A stretch of 64,000 nt of DNA from Marivita geojedonensis (GTDB lineage Bacteria > Pseudomonadota > Alphaproteobacteria > Rhodobacterales > Rhodobacteraceae), in NCBI RefSeq assembly GCF_002115805.1, contig NZ_JFKC01000019.1, positions 1 to 64,000 of the forward strand, in the 5' to 3' direction. Positions within the stretch are counted from its first letter, which is position 1; the number at the start of each line of letters is the position of its first letter. Below the pieces are notes generated by a model. That model saw only the letters and a program-made list of their open reading frames with translations, had not been told where the DNA came from and ran no database searches. The position numbers and the translations under genes were made by a program. Shown piece after piece: positions 8,314 through 16,303 of the stretch.

Positions 8314-9564
8314 ATGGGTCTGCGTAGGTCCTGGCTGGAAAGCGCCAACGCGCCGGAGTGCGATTTCCCGCTCAACAACTTGCCCTATGGCGTGTTCTCG
8401 GTGGGCGACAGCGACCTGCGCTGCGGCGTGGCTATTGGGGACCGGATCGTCGATGCGACCGGTTTGGAAGCGGCAGGACTTCTTCCCGCCGATCCCGACG
8501 CCGATGTGTTGGACGCGCCCTACTGGAACGACTTCATGGAACTGGGCCGCGAGGCGTGGTCCCGCTACCGCGCGGCGCTGACCGCCATGCTGGCAGAAGG
8601 TGCGGACGAGGCGGTGCAGGACCAGATCGTCACCCACTCGGTTCCGATAAAAGACGCGACGCTGCACATGCCGTTCCGCGTGAGCGAATATACGGATTTC
8701 TATGCAGGACGGCACCACGCCACCAATGTCGGCACGATGTTTCGCGGACCCGAGAACGCTCTGCCGCCGAACTGGCTGCATATGCCAATCGGATACAACG
8801 GGCGGGCGTCCTCGGTCGTGGTATCGGGAACACCGGTCACGCGCCCGCACGGGCAGTTGAAAGGCCGGGATGACGACGTCCCGCACTGGGGTGCGTCGGC
8901 CCGCTTTGACCTTGAGTTGGAAATCGGTGCGATTGTCGGTCAGGCATCGGACGGCCCGCTGAGCGTTCAGCAGGCGTTCGACAACATCTTCGGGTATGTC
9001 CTGCTGAACGACTGGTCGGCGCGCGATATCCAGGCCTGGGAATACCAACCCCTTGGCCCGTTTCAGGCAAAGGCGACGGCGACCACGATCAGCGCGTGGA
9101 TCGTGACGGCGGAGGCGCTTGAGCCGTTTCGAATTTCGACGCCGGACCGACTGGAGCCGCTTCTGCCGTACCTCCAGGAACCGGGTCCGATGCTTTATGA
9201 TATCGCACTTGAGGTTGGGCTTGCTCCTACCGGGAAAGCCGAAACCGTCATCGCACGAACCAACTATGGCGAGATGTATTACTCGTCGGCGCAGCAACTC
9301 GCACATCACAGCAGCAGTGGATGTCCGATGCGGGTGGGAGACCTTTTGGGGTCTGGCACGATTTCGGGCCCCGACCGCGAAACCCGCGGATCGCTTCTTG
9401 AACTGTCATGGGGTGGCAAGGAGCCGCTGACCTTGGACACAGGTGAAGGCCGATGCTTTCTCGAAGACGGCGATACCGTGACCCTGCGGGGCGCCGCGAT
9501 GGGCGACGGATACCGCATCGGGTTCGGCCCATGCGCGGGACAGGTGATGCCCGCACGGCCCTGA
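8314..9564 (+). CDS. fahA: Fumarylacetoacetase
   Basis: A 416-residue FAA-hydrolase-fold enzyme cleaving fumarylacetoacetate to fumarate and acetoacetate, the last step of the homogentisate pathway. It shows the N-terminal FAH domain (SWLESANAPECDFPLNNLPYG), FYAGRHHATNVGTMFRG, the metal-binding acidic segment LELEIGAIVG, and LLNDWSARDIQAWEYQPLGP. It is the last gene of the operon, ending 18 bp from the convergent HAD gene. The intermediate enzyme maleylacetoacetate isomerase is not encoded here and must come from elsewhere or be bypassed. Confidence 0.97.
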   Translation: MGLRRSWLESANAPECDFPLNNLPYGVFSVGDSDLRCGVAIGDRIVDATGLEAAGLLPADPDADVLDAPYWNDFMELGREAWSRYRAALTAMLAEGADEAVQDQIVTHSVPIKDATLHMPFRVSEYTDFYAGRHHATNVGTMFRGPENALPPNWLHMPIGYNGRASSVVVSGTPVTRPHGQLKGRDDDVPHWGASARFDLELEIGAIVGQASDGPLSVQQAFDNIFGYVLLNDWSARDIQAWEYQPLGPFQAKATATTISAWIVTAEALEPFRISTPDRLEPLLPYLQEPGPMLYDIALEVGLAPTGKAETVIARTNYGEMYYSSAQQLAHHSSSGCPMRVGDLLGSGTISGPDRETRGSLLELSWGGKEPLTLDTGEGRCFLEDGDTVTLRGAAMGDGYRIGFGPCAGQVMPARP

Positions 9565-9582
9565 ACCTTTCAACCCAAGGCG

Positions 9583-10488
9583 TCAGGGACGATCCACGAT
9601 GATGTCGGGATAGATGCCCGCCTTTTTCATTGCGTTGCGGGCATCCATGTCTGCGAAAAAGCCGAAATCCGCAATCAATGCGGCCGTCAGCCCGGCAGCC
9701 TGCGCGCCCAGAATATCCGTGTGCAGGCTGTCACCGACCATGACGACCCGTGAGCGGTCCGTGACCCCGAGCCGCGCAAGTGCGATCTCGAAGATACTGG
9801 CGAAGGGTTTGCCAAAGAAAACGGGCTCCACGCCGGTGCGGTCGGCAAGCCGATGTGCAAAGTACCCCGGCTCCCGGGTAAACCCGTTTTCCCTTGGGGC
9901 AACGATATCGGGATTGGCCACCAGAACCGGGCGGGCCTTTCGGTTCAGCGCCGCTTCCAGAAGGTTCTGCCGCTCCTCTGACCATGAACCGCTGCCCACC
10001 AGCATGATCCCGTCCACAGCGTCATAGGGCGCGGGGTCATCTTCGAGGGGGGACCACTCGAGGTTTCCTAGGTCTCGGAGATCCGCACCTTCCGGCACCA
10101 TGACCCCCCAGCTCTGTGCCGAATACCGGTTCATGGACGCGCCCATCGTCGCGCGGCTGGTCACGACATCATCCGCTTCGAACGGGTAACCGAGCCGTTG
10201 GTATTTCTGCACAAGATCTGCAACGGGAAGGCTGGCCGCATTGGATACGACCATGACCTGCTTGCCTGCCGCCCTCAGATCGCGCACCCTCTCGCAGGCA
10301 CCCGGTATCGCGGTCTCCCCGATGTTCAGTACGCCGAAGGCATCAAGCAGAAACACGTCAAAGTCATCTGCAATATCGGCCAGTGTTTTTGCGTGGCGCG
10401 AGACCCGCACGCCAGACGGCGCGTCGGGCAGACGATGACGCACCGCCTCGTACGCACCGAAGGCAACTTCGGCCGTCATCGGCTTCAT
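9583..10488 (-). CDS. HAD-IIA family protein of phosphonate-type transporter operon
   Basis: A 301-residue HAD protein with a class IIA cap (TIGR01459-like). Start is ATG 10488, overlapping the permease stop (ATGA); the longer frame upstream is a shadow. HAD motif I reads FLLDAFGVLN, so nucleophile Asp49 is present but the general-acid Asp two residues later is Phe51. The other HAD motifs are visible: MVVSNAASL, the Lys in FFGKPFASIF, and MVGDSLHTDILGA. Translational coupling to phnE suggests it acts on the imported phospho-compound or its product. The Phe replacement makes ordinary phosphatase activity uncertain. Confidence 0.85.
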   Translation of the reverse strand: MKPMTAEVAFGAYEAVRHRLPDAPSGVRVSRHAKTLADIADDFDVFLLDAFGVLNIGETAIPGACERVRDLRAAGKQVMVVSNAASLPVADLVQKYQRLGYPFEADDVVTSRATMGASMNRYSAQSWGVMVPEGADLRDLGNLEWSPLEDDPAPYDAVDGIMLVGSGSWSEERQNLLEAALNRKARPVLVANPDIVAPRENGFTREPGYFAHRLADRTGVEPVFFGKPFASIFEIALARLGVTDRSRVVMVGDSLHTDILGAQAAGLTAALIADFGFFADMDARNAMKKAGIYPDIIVDRP

Positions 10489-11300
10489 ATGATCGCGCCC
10501 CGCACCTTGGCCGAGACCCATTCGCTGATGACGACAGCGGCCAGGATGACGATCAGGATCAGCGCCACCTGCGGCCAGGCCAGAACGTTCAGAGAGGCCG
10601 ACAGTTGCAGCCCGATACCACCTGCACCGACAAGGCCAAGCACGGTGGATTCGCGGATGTTGATGTCCCAGCGGAACACCGCAATCCCCGCGAATGCCGG
10701 AAGGATCTGGGGCACGATACCATATGCCATGACCTGCCACCGCGAGGCACCGGTCGCGGTGATCGCCTCGACCTGGGTTTCGTCGATTTCTTCGATGGCC
10801 TCATAGAGCAGCTTCGCGCAGAACCCGATGGACCGGATCGCGATGGCGACGACCCCGGCAAACACACCCGGCCCGATGATCGCGATAAGCAGCAGCGCCC
10901 AGATCAGCGAATTAATCGACCGCGTGGAAACGATGATCAGCAGGGCAATCGGCCGGACAAAAAGCACCGATGGCGTGGTGTTGCGCGCGGCGAGGAAAGC
11001 GACGGGAATGGCAAGGATCAGGGCAATGATCGTGCCAAGCGTCGCGATGTTGATCGTGTCCCAGATCGGCTTGCCCAACTGGGTGATGTATTCCCACTTG
11101 GGCGGCGTCGCGCGGGTCCAGATATCGCCGGCAATCCGCGGCGCGTCCCATACGAAGAACCATGTCGTCGCCTCGGAAATCTGCTGCCAGCAATAGGCAA
11201 AGACAGCGACCCCTGTCAGCCACATCACCCAATGCGCAAGGCTTTCCCGCCCGGTACGCCGTTGCCAGAGTTTCTGGCCCTCTGCTTCGCGGACCGGCAT
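10485..11300 (-). CDS. phnE: Phosphonate-type ABC transporter permease, second subunit
   Basis: A 271-residue inner-membrane permease of the PhnE type, about six transmembrane helices. The cytoplasmic EAA-like loop (EAITATGASRWQVMAYGIVPQILP) and the following [21 protein letters not shown] are diagnostic of PhnE. The start overlaps the stop of the upstream permease by one base. The two PhnE paralogues should form the heterodimeric channel for PhnC. Substrate could be a phosphonate, phosphite or phosphate ester. No C-P lyase genes are present in the window, so a true phosphonate substrate is not established. Confidence 0.9.
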   Translation of the reverse strand: MPVREAEGQKLWQRRTGRESLAHWVMWLTGVAVFAYCWQQISEATTWFFVWDAPRIAGDIWTRATPPKWEYITQLGKPIWDTINIATLGTIIALILAIPVAFLAARNTTPSVLFVRPIALLIIVSTRSINSLIWALLLIAIIGPGVFAGVVAIAIRSIGFCAKLLYEAIEEIDETQVEAITATGASRWQVMAYGIVPQILPAFAGIAVFRWDINIRESTVLGLVGAGGIGLQLSASLNVLAWPQVALILIVILAAVVISEWVSAKVRGAII

Positions 11301-12118
11301 TACTGCACCCTCGCCCGGATGATGCCTGACAGGTATTCAAGCGCCATGACGATGCCGATGATCAAGAGAAGGATTGCGGCGGCTGTGTCGTATTCATACC
11401 GGTCGAACGCTGTGTTGAGCGTTGCACCGATGCCCCCTGCCCCGACAAGTCCGAGGATGGCGCTTTCGCGGAAGTTGATGTCGATCCGGTACATCGACAA
11501 ACCGATCAGGCGCGGCATCACCTGCGGTTGAACACCGTAGTTGATCCATTGCAGCCACCGGGCACCCGAGGCCTTGATCGCCTCGGCCTGCACCCGGTCC
11601 ATGCTTTCGATATCTTCGGCCAGAAGCTTTGAAAGGAACCCGATGGTGGCAAAACTCAGGGTCAGGAAGCCTGCCAGCGGGCCGAAGCCGAAAATGGCGA
11701 CCAGAAGGATCGCGACGATAATCTCCTGCAACGCCCGGCTCACGGCGATAATCGAGCGGCACGCGAGGTAGATCGGAAGCGGCGCAACATTGCGTGCCGC
11801 CCCCAGAGCAATCGGAATAGAGATGGCGATGCCCACAACCGACGCGGCGACCGTCATAATGATGCTTTCCACCATGCCGTCCCAGATGTCGCCGGACCGG
11901 GACGTGAAATCCGGGCTGGTAAACGCGAGGATGAACTGCTTGCCCCGTTCGAGACCTTCATAGACGCGTGCCCAGTTCACTTCGATCGTGAGAAACGCGG
12001 CGACGAGATACGCTGCAAAGCCGATCAGGATTGTGTAACGCAGCCATGCGCGGCGGATAAAGGGCGGCTTGCGCCAGCCTTTGCCCAGCATGTCATCAAG
12101 TTCACGGTGGGTGGTCAT
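11300..12118 (-). CDS. phnE: Phosphonate-type ABC transporter permease, first subunit
   Basis: A 272-residue PhnE-family permease. Hydrophobic segments include [20 protein letters not shown] near the N-terminus, then about five more. The coupling loop ([24 protein letters not shown]) and [21 protein letters not shown] mirror those of its neighbour, so the pair arose by duplication. It overlaps the ATPase gene by 4 bp upstream and the next permease by 1 bp. It should act in the inner membrane with the PhnD-like binding protein and PhnC-like ATPase. Confidence 0.9.
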   Translation of the reverse strand: MTTHRELDDMLGKGWRKPPFIRRAWLRYTILIGFAAYLVAAFLTIEVNWARVYEGLERGKQFILAFTSPDFTSRSGDIWDGMVESIIMTVAASVVGIAISIPIALGAARNVAPLPIYLACRSIIAVSRALQEIIVAILLVAIFGFGPLAGFLTLSFATIGFLSKLLAEDIESMDRVQAEAIKASGARWLQWINYGVQPQVMPRLIGLSMYRIDINFRESAILGLVGAGGIGATLNTAFDRYEYDTAAAILLLIIGIVMALEYLSGIIRARVQ

Positions 12119-12912
12119 TCTGCAGCCTCGATTTCGCTGTCGTCGTCTTCGACCTTGCGGATGGTCGCTTCCCAGTCTTCCTCGCCGTAGATCGTGGTCA
12201 GAACGTCCGGCGTCAGCGCTTCGGGTGGGCCGTCGAATTCGACCGCGCCAAATCGCAGGCCGATGACGCGCTGCACGAACATCTGCGCCAGTGCCACGTC
12301 ATGGATGTTGATGATGGCCGCCAACCCGCGCTCCTCGCACAGCTCGCAGATCAGCCGCATGATCTGGCGCGAGGTCTTGGGATCGAGAGAGGCCGTCGGC
12401 TCATCGACAAGCAGAAGGGCGGGGTTCTGGATCAACGCACGACAAATACCGACCCGCTGGCGCTGGCCGCCGGAGAGTTCATCAGCGCGCTTATCCGCCA
12501 TGTGGACAAGACCGACACGGTCCAGAAGGCGAAACGCCTCATCGACGTCGGCCTGCGGATACCGACGCAGAAAGCTGCGCCAAAAACCGACATAGCCCAG
12601 CCGCCCGGACAGGACGTTTTCCATGACCGTCAGGCGTTCGACCAGAGCGTATTCCTGAAAGATCATCCCCATGCGACGGCGTTCCCGGCGCAGCGCGCCC
12701 GAAGACAACCCGGTGAGTTCCGTATCCCCAAGGTAGACCTTGCCGGAGGTCGGCTCGACCAGTCTGTTGATGCACCGGATCAGGGTGGACTTGCCGGCCC
12801 CTGACGGACCGATCAGCGCGAGCACCTGACCGTCAGGCACCACGAGATCCACCGCCTTGAGCGCCTGATCCCCGGTCTTGTACGTCTTTACCAATTTCTC
12901 AAGCCGCAGCAT
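12115..12912 (-). CDS. phnC: Phosphonate-type ABC transporter ATPase
   Basis: A 265-residue ABC ATPase. Walker A is [11 protein letters not shown] (about 34-44), the signature is [15 protein letters not shown], Walker B is [13 protein letters not shown] and the switch His is in INIHDVALA. The sequence [22 protein letters not shown] is typical of PhnC. It energises import through the two PhnE permeases. It is separated from the binding-protein gene by 65 bp carrying a strong hairpin, and overlaps the downstream permease by 4 bp. The acidic tail [11 protein letters not shown] is unremarkable. Confidence 0.93.
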   Translation of the reverse strand: MLRLEKLVKTYKTGDQALKAVDLVVPDGQVLALIGPSGAGKSTLIRCINRLVEPTSGKVYLGDTELTGLSSGALRRERRRMGMIFQEYALVERLTVMENVLSGRLGYVGFWRSFLRRYPQADVDEAFRLLDRVGLVHMADKRADELSGGQRQRVGICRALIQNPALLLVDEPTASLDPKTSRQIMRLICELCEERGLAAIINIHDVALAQMFVQRVIGLRFGAVEFDGPPEALTPDVLTTIYGEEDWEATIRKVEDDDSEIEAAE

Positions 12913-12943
12913 GAGAGCCTCCCCCGGATTATTGTTCTTGGAT

Positions 12944-12967
12944 GGGCGGCGGCCGATACCGCCGCCC
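12944..12967 (-). terminator. Intra-operon hairpin between binding-protein and ATPase genes
   Basis: A perfect 9-bp GC stem, GGGCGGCGG / CCGCCGCCC, with a 6-base loop. It starts 11 bases after the PhnD-like stop codon and before the phnC start. No T-tract follows, so it is more likely to protect the 3' end of the binding-protein message, or attenuate partially, than to terminate fully. It would raise binding protein over membrane subunits. Confidence 0.6.
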
Positions 12968-12977
12968 GATCAGTGAT

Positions 12978-13952
12978 TTACTCGCAGGCGTAGCTGACGC
13001 CGTTTGCCGCGTCGATCTTGCGGATCACTTCCCAGAATTCCTTGTAGGTCATCGGAAGGAACTGGCCTTCGTTCGACTTCGAGAATTCCGCCTCAAGCGT
13101 GGTGCCTTCCCACTCAAAGCTGAAGAACGCATCGCGGATCGCGTCTTTCAGTTCGGGCTTGAGGTTGTAGACAACGCCGAAGCCTGTCGTGGGGAACGTC
13201 TGTGACTTGTAGATCGTCACCACGTCCTCGGGCTTGATGACATCCCGGCTGATCATACGGGATTTCACCGAGTTCGCGATGGACGCTGCCGGGTAGTCCT
13301 TGTTCGCGACACCCAGGATCGAGTTGTCGTGCTTGCCCGAGAAGACCGCTTCGAAATCGCGTTCGGGGATCAGGTCAAAATCGGACTTGAGGATCGCGGA
13401 CGGTGCCTTGAAGCCGGAGTTCGAGGTGGGCGAGGTAAAGGCCAACTGTTTGCCCTTGATGTCATCTACCGACTCGATGCCCGACCCCGGATAGGTGATG
13501 ATCTCCATCTCATAGCCGAAATTGCCATCCTTGGACGCCATGATCGTGAACGGGTTGAAGCCCGCACAGTTCACGGCAAGGGGGTTGGACCCCGTATTGA
13601 AGCCCGCAATGTGCAGACGGCCCGAGCGCATCGCTTCGATCTGCGCCGCGTTGTTCTGAACGGGGAAGAACACGACGTCCTTGCCTGTTGCTTCTTCAAG
13701 ATGTTCGAGGAAATCCGACCACGCTTCCTTGTAAACAGCAGGGTCTTCCACCGGGGTGTAGGCAAAGATCAGGGTATCGGGGTCGATCTGATCCGCCGGA
13801 TCGGTGGGCGTGTCCGCCAGAAGATCGCCGTCTACGTCGCAGAAGCGCTCGTCGAGATCGCCGCGCGGGCAGTCCTGTGCCGAGGCGATGCCGGTCATCG
13901 AATAAAGCGCAATCGCCGAAGCGCCGAGCAGCAGTTTCCAATTCAGTTTCAT
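12978..13952 (-). CDS. phnD: PhnD-like periplasmic binding protein
   Basis: A 324-residue secreted solute-binding protein of the phosphate/phosphite/phosphonate class. The signal peptide is about residues 1-25 (LLLGASAIALYSMTGIASAQ). Family landmarks are FAYTPVEDPAVYKEAW, NNAAQIEAMRSGRLHIAGFN, TSPTSNSGFKAPSAIL and FSGKHDNSILGVANKDYPAA. Just after the signal is a cysteine-flanked extension with CDVDGDLLADTPTD, a DxDGD-type calcium-loop pattern. The start is at 13952 behind GGGAGG. It leads the operon phnD-phnC-phnE-phnE-HAD. Substrate unknown; the two phosphatase-fold proteins encoded near it favour an organophosphate. Confidence 0.88.
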   Translation of the reverse strand: MKLNWKLLLGASAIALYSMTGIASAQDCPRGDLDERFCDVDGDLLADTPTDPADQIDPDTLIFAYTPVEDPAVYKEAWSDFLEHLEEATGKDVVFFPVQNNAAQIEAMRSGRLHIAGFNTGSNPLAVNCAGFNPFTIMASKDGNFGYEMEIITYPGSGIESVDDIKGKQLAFTSPTSNSGFKAPSAILKSDFDLIPERDFEAVFSGKHDNSILGVANKDYPAASIANSVKSRMISRDVIKPEDVVTIYKSQTFPTTGFGVVYNLKPELKDAIRDAFFSFEWEGTTLEAEFSKSNEGQFLPMTYKEFWEVIRKIDAANGVSYACE

Positions 13953-13970
13953 GTTTTCCTCCCAGAAAGA

Positions 13971-13987
13971 CAGCTGTTTTTCAGCTG
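13971..13987. promoter_or_regulatory. CAGCTG-T5-CAGCTG repeat upstream of phnD
   Basis: Two copies of the self-complementary hexamer CAGCTG are separated by five T residues, between the DeoR-gene stop (14007) and the phnD start (13952). It can fold as a 6-bp hairpin in the leader or act as a protein-binding site. A binding site for the DeoR regulator is possible but unproven. Confidence 0.3.
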
Positions 13988-14006
13988 AGATTGTTAAATT
14001 CGTTGT

Positions 14007-14846
14007 TCATTCCGCAACCAGCACCTCGACGCCTCTGTCATTCAAAGCGGTCAGCAGATGACCGGTTGGCGCTTGGTCTACGACAATCGTGTCGATGTCT
14101 CCGAGTGACCCGGCCTGACCCAAACCCTTTCGGCCGAACTTCTGCGAGTCAATCAGCAAATGCCGGTTCGCGGCCCGTTGGAGCATCATTTTCTTCACGG
14201 CCGCAAAGCCCCGGACGGACTCGGAAAGTCCTTCCTCAGAGAAACCGGAGGCCCCGATCAGGCATCGGTCGACGTTGAATTGGCCCAGGAAATCCAGCGT
14301 ATCCGTCCCCACCACCGCAGATTCTGCGGGCTGGTACTCTCCCGGACACAGGATCACCTCGGGCGCTCCGGATCCAAGCGTCATTGCCACCGGAATCGAG
14401 TTCGTGATGACGGTGCAGGACGTGCCCAGATAGGCCAGCGCGCGGGCCATCTGGATCGTTGTCGAACCGGAATCGATCATCACGGTGTCGCCGTCCTGAA
14501 CAAGACGCGCCGCCCGTTCGCCTATGCGCTCGCGCTCTCTGATTCGGTCATTTGCGCGCTCGTCGAGACCCGGATAGTGCCCCTGCGCAGGGGCGGACGC
14601 GCCGCCATGTGCGCGCGAAATCAGGCCGTCATCGGCAAGCGTGTCGAAATCCCGACGGACCGTTTCGGTCGAGACCTGAAACCGCTCTGCAAACTCGCTG
14701 ATACGGACATGCGGGCGCAGTTTGAGCTCCAACAGAATCTGCTTTCGACGCTCGGATTTCTTGATCCGATCGCGTTTGTTTTTTGCAGGATTCTGCGTAA
14801 CTGCCGCGTCCGTCATTCCGCCTGCCACGTTGAGATATCCGACCAT
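14007..14846 (-). CDS. DeoR-family transcriptional regulator
   Basis: About 279 residues if started at ATG 14846; TTG 14873 and ATG 14816 are alternatives. The DeoR HTH is RRKQILLELKLRPHVRISEF followed by FQVSTETVRRDFDTLADDG. The C-terminal ISOCOT-fold sugar-phosphate sensor includes DGDTVMIDSGSTTIQMARAL, TVITNSIPVAMTL and the Lys in LIDSQKFGRKGL. DeoR proteins usually respond to phosphorylated sugars, which fits its position between two transporters and several phosphatase-fold genes. It reads toward phnD 54 bp away and is divergent from the second ABC operon, so it probably controls both. Confidence 0.88.
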   Translation of the reverse strand: MVGYLNVAGGMTDAAVTQNPAKNKRDRIKKSERRKQILLELKLRPHVRISEFAERFQVSTETVRRDFDTLADDGLISRAHGGASAPAQGHYPGLDERANDRIRERERIGERAARLVQDGDTVMIDSGSTTIQMARALAYLGTSCTVITNSIPVAMTLGSGAPEVILCPGEYQPAESAVVGTDTLDFLGQFNVDRCLIGASGFSEEGLSESVRGFAAVKKMMLQRAANRHLLIDSQKFGRKGLGQAGSLGDIDTIVVDQAPTGHLLTALNDRGVEVLVAE

Positions 14847-14866
14847 CTTTGTGGTCTCTTTGGCAT

Positions 14867-14892
14867 TTTGCAATAAAGTTTTGTTGCATAAA
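14867..14892. promoter_or_regulatory. TTTGCA(A)TAAA direct repeats, possible DeoR operator
   Basis: Two copies of TTGCA followed by an A/T run, starting at 14868 and 14884 (16 bp apart), lie at the 5' edge of the DeoR gene in an AT-rich stretch. The DeoR family often binds tandem repeats near its own start. The assignment is inference from position. Confidence 0.35.
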
Positions 14893-15274
14893 CCTCGATA
14901 TGGTGCTGATAATTTGGCTATCGCGATGTTTTACCCGGGACCATTGTTCGTATGACGCCTTTCCCCATGTCCATTGACCGAACCACATTTTCGGCAATTC
15001 CGGGGAAGCGAATTCAGAGATGTCAAAATATCGGACGCGCCCAATTCTGCAGGCGGGACCCGGTATGATCGACCAGTTCAAGGACGAAACTGCCGACGAC
15101 ACGCGCACGGCATCGCGCATTCAGAACAGCCCTGTTCCAAGCCAGCTCAGGGCGATCATCCAGAAAAGAGAGCAGTCCATATTCGGCGGCAGAAGGCGCC
15201 AATAGGGCCATCGGGGCGAACGACGACACTGTCAAAAACAAACAGGCGTCACCGAATTACCAGGGAGGAGAACC
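14893..15274. other. 382-bp divergent intergenic region
   Basis: This is the longest gene-free stretch in the window, between the DeoR regulator and the second ABC operon. It must carry the promoter of the rightward operon. I see no convincing ORF, tRNA or strong terminator hairpin. A good ribosome site (GGGAGGAG) at its right end serves the binding-protein gene. A long leader or small RNA cannot be excluded. Confidence 0.5.
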
Positions 15275-16300
15275 ATGAAGAAATTTACAGTCACACTGGC
15301 CAGTTCCGTCATTGCACTGACCGCATCTGTCACGGCATCGCAGGCCGAGAAACTGACGCTTTACTGCAGCGCACAGGAAGACTGGTGCCAGCTTATGGCA
15401 CGCAGTTTTGAGGATGCGACGGGCATCGACGTCAACATGACGCGCAAGTCCTCAGGCGAGACCTTTGCCCAGATCCGGGCGGAGGCCTCAAATCCGAAGG
15501 GGGACGTCTGGTGGGGTGGTACCGGAGACCCGCATCTTCAGGCCGCAGAAGAGGGCCTGACAATGGAGTACGTTTCGCCGATGCGCGACCAGTTGCACGA
15601 CTGGGCCATCAATCAGGCCGAAAGCGCCGGAAACCGGACCATCGGCATCTACTCCGGCGCGCTTGGATACGGTTACAACACAGATCTCCTCGCCGCGAAC
15701 AACCTGCCCGAGCCGAGCTGCTGGAAAGACCTGCTGAAGCCCGAATACAAAGGCCATGTGCAGATGGCGAACCCGAACTCTTCGGGTACGGCCTATACGA
15801 CGCTTGCCTCGATGGTTCAGATTTTCGGCGAGGACGAAGGCTTTGAATTCATGAAGGGCCTGCACAAGAACATCAACCAGTATACCAAGTCGGGCTCGGC
15901 CCCGATCAAGGCAGCGGGCCGTGGTGAAAACACCATCGGCATCGTCTTCATGCACGACGCCGTGGCACAGGCCGTTTCCGGTTTCCCGGTGAAGGTCGTC
16001 GCACCCTGTGAAGGCACGGGCTACGAGATCGGCTCCATGTCGATCATCGACGGCGCGCGCAATCTTGACGAGGCGAAAGCCTTCTACGACTGGGCATTGT
16101 CGGCAGAGGCGCAGAACCTCGCTCTGCAGGTGAATGCGTTCCAGGTCCCGTCGAACAAAGGCGCAGAGACTTCGGCCTCGGCACCGGACATGAGCACGAT
16201 CAAGCTGATCAACTACGACTTCAAGAAGTACGGCTCGTCCGACGAACGCAAGCGGCTGCTGCAGAAGTGGGACGAAGACGTCTCGGTACTGCCGCAGTAA
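15275..16300 (+). CDS. AfuA/FbpA-type periplasmic substrate-binding protein
   Basis: A 341-residue secreted binding protein. The signal peptide ends near SVTASQAEKL (residue about 24). The fold is that of ferric/organophosphate binding proteins: LTLYCSAQEDWCQLMARSFE, DVWWGGTGDPHLQAAEEGL and the late YDWALSAEAQNLA. Proteins of this family were first called ferric transporters. AfuA binds sugar phosphates and AepX binds 2-aminoethylphosphonate. The context here (DeoR regulator, phosphatase-fold neighbours, no siderophore or Fur-type genes) favours a phosphorylated organic compound over iron. It is first in an operon with permease, ATPase and histidine-phosphatase genes. Confidence 0.85.
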   Translation: MKKFTVTLASSVIALTASVTASQAEKLTLYCSAQEDWCQLMARSFEDATGIDVNMTRKSSGETFAQIRAEASNPKGDVWWGGTGDPHLQAAEEGLTMEYVSPMRDQLHDWAINQAESAGNRTIGIYSGALGYGYNTDLLAANNLPEPSCWKDLLKPEYKGHVQMANPNSSGTAYTTLASMVQIFGEDEGFEFMKGLHKNINQYTKSGSAPIKAAGRGENTIGIVFMHDAVAQAVSGFPVKVVAPCEGTGYEIGSMSIIDGARNLDEAKAFYDWALSAEAQNLALQVNAFQVPSNKGAETSASAPDMSTIKLINYDFKKYGSSDERKRLLQKWDEDVSVLPQ

Positions 16301-16303
16301 TCC

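Noticed and set aside
6811-9309. An 832-codon open frame on the minus strand opposite hmgA and fahA
   Set aside because: It is antisense to two certain genes, is rich in Arg/His/Gln/Val as expected for a high-GC shadow frame, and shows no recognisable domain.
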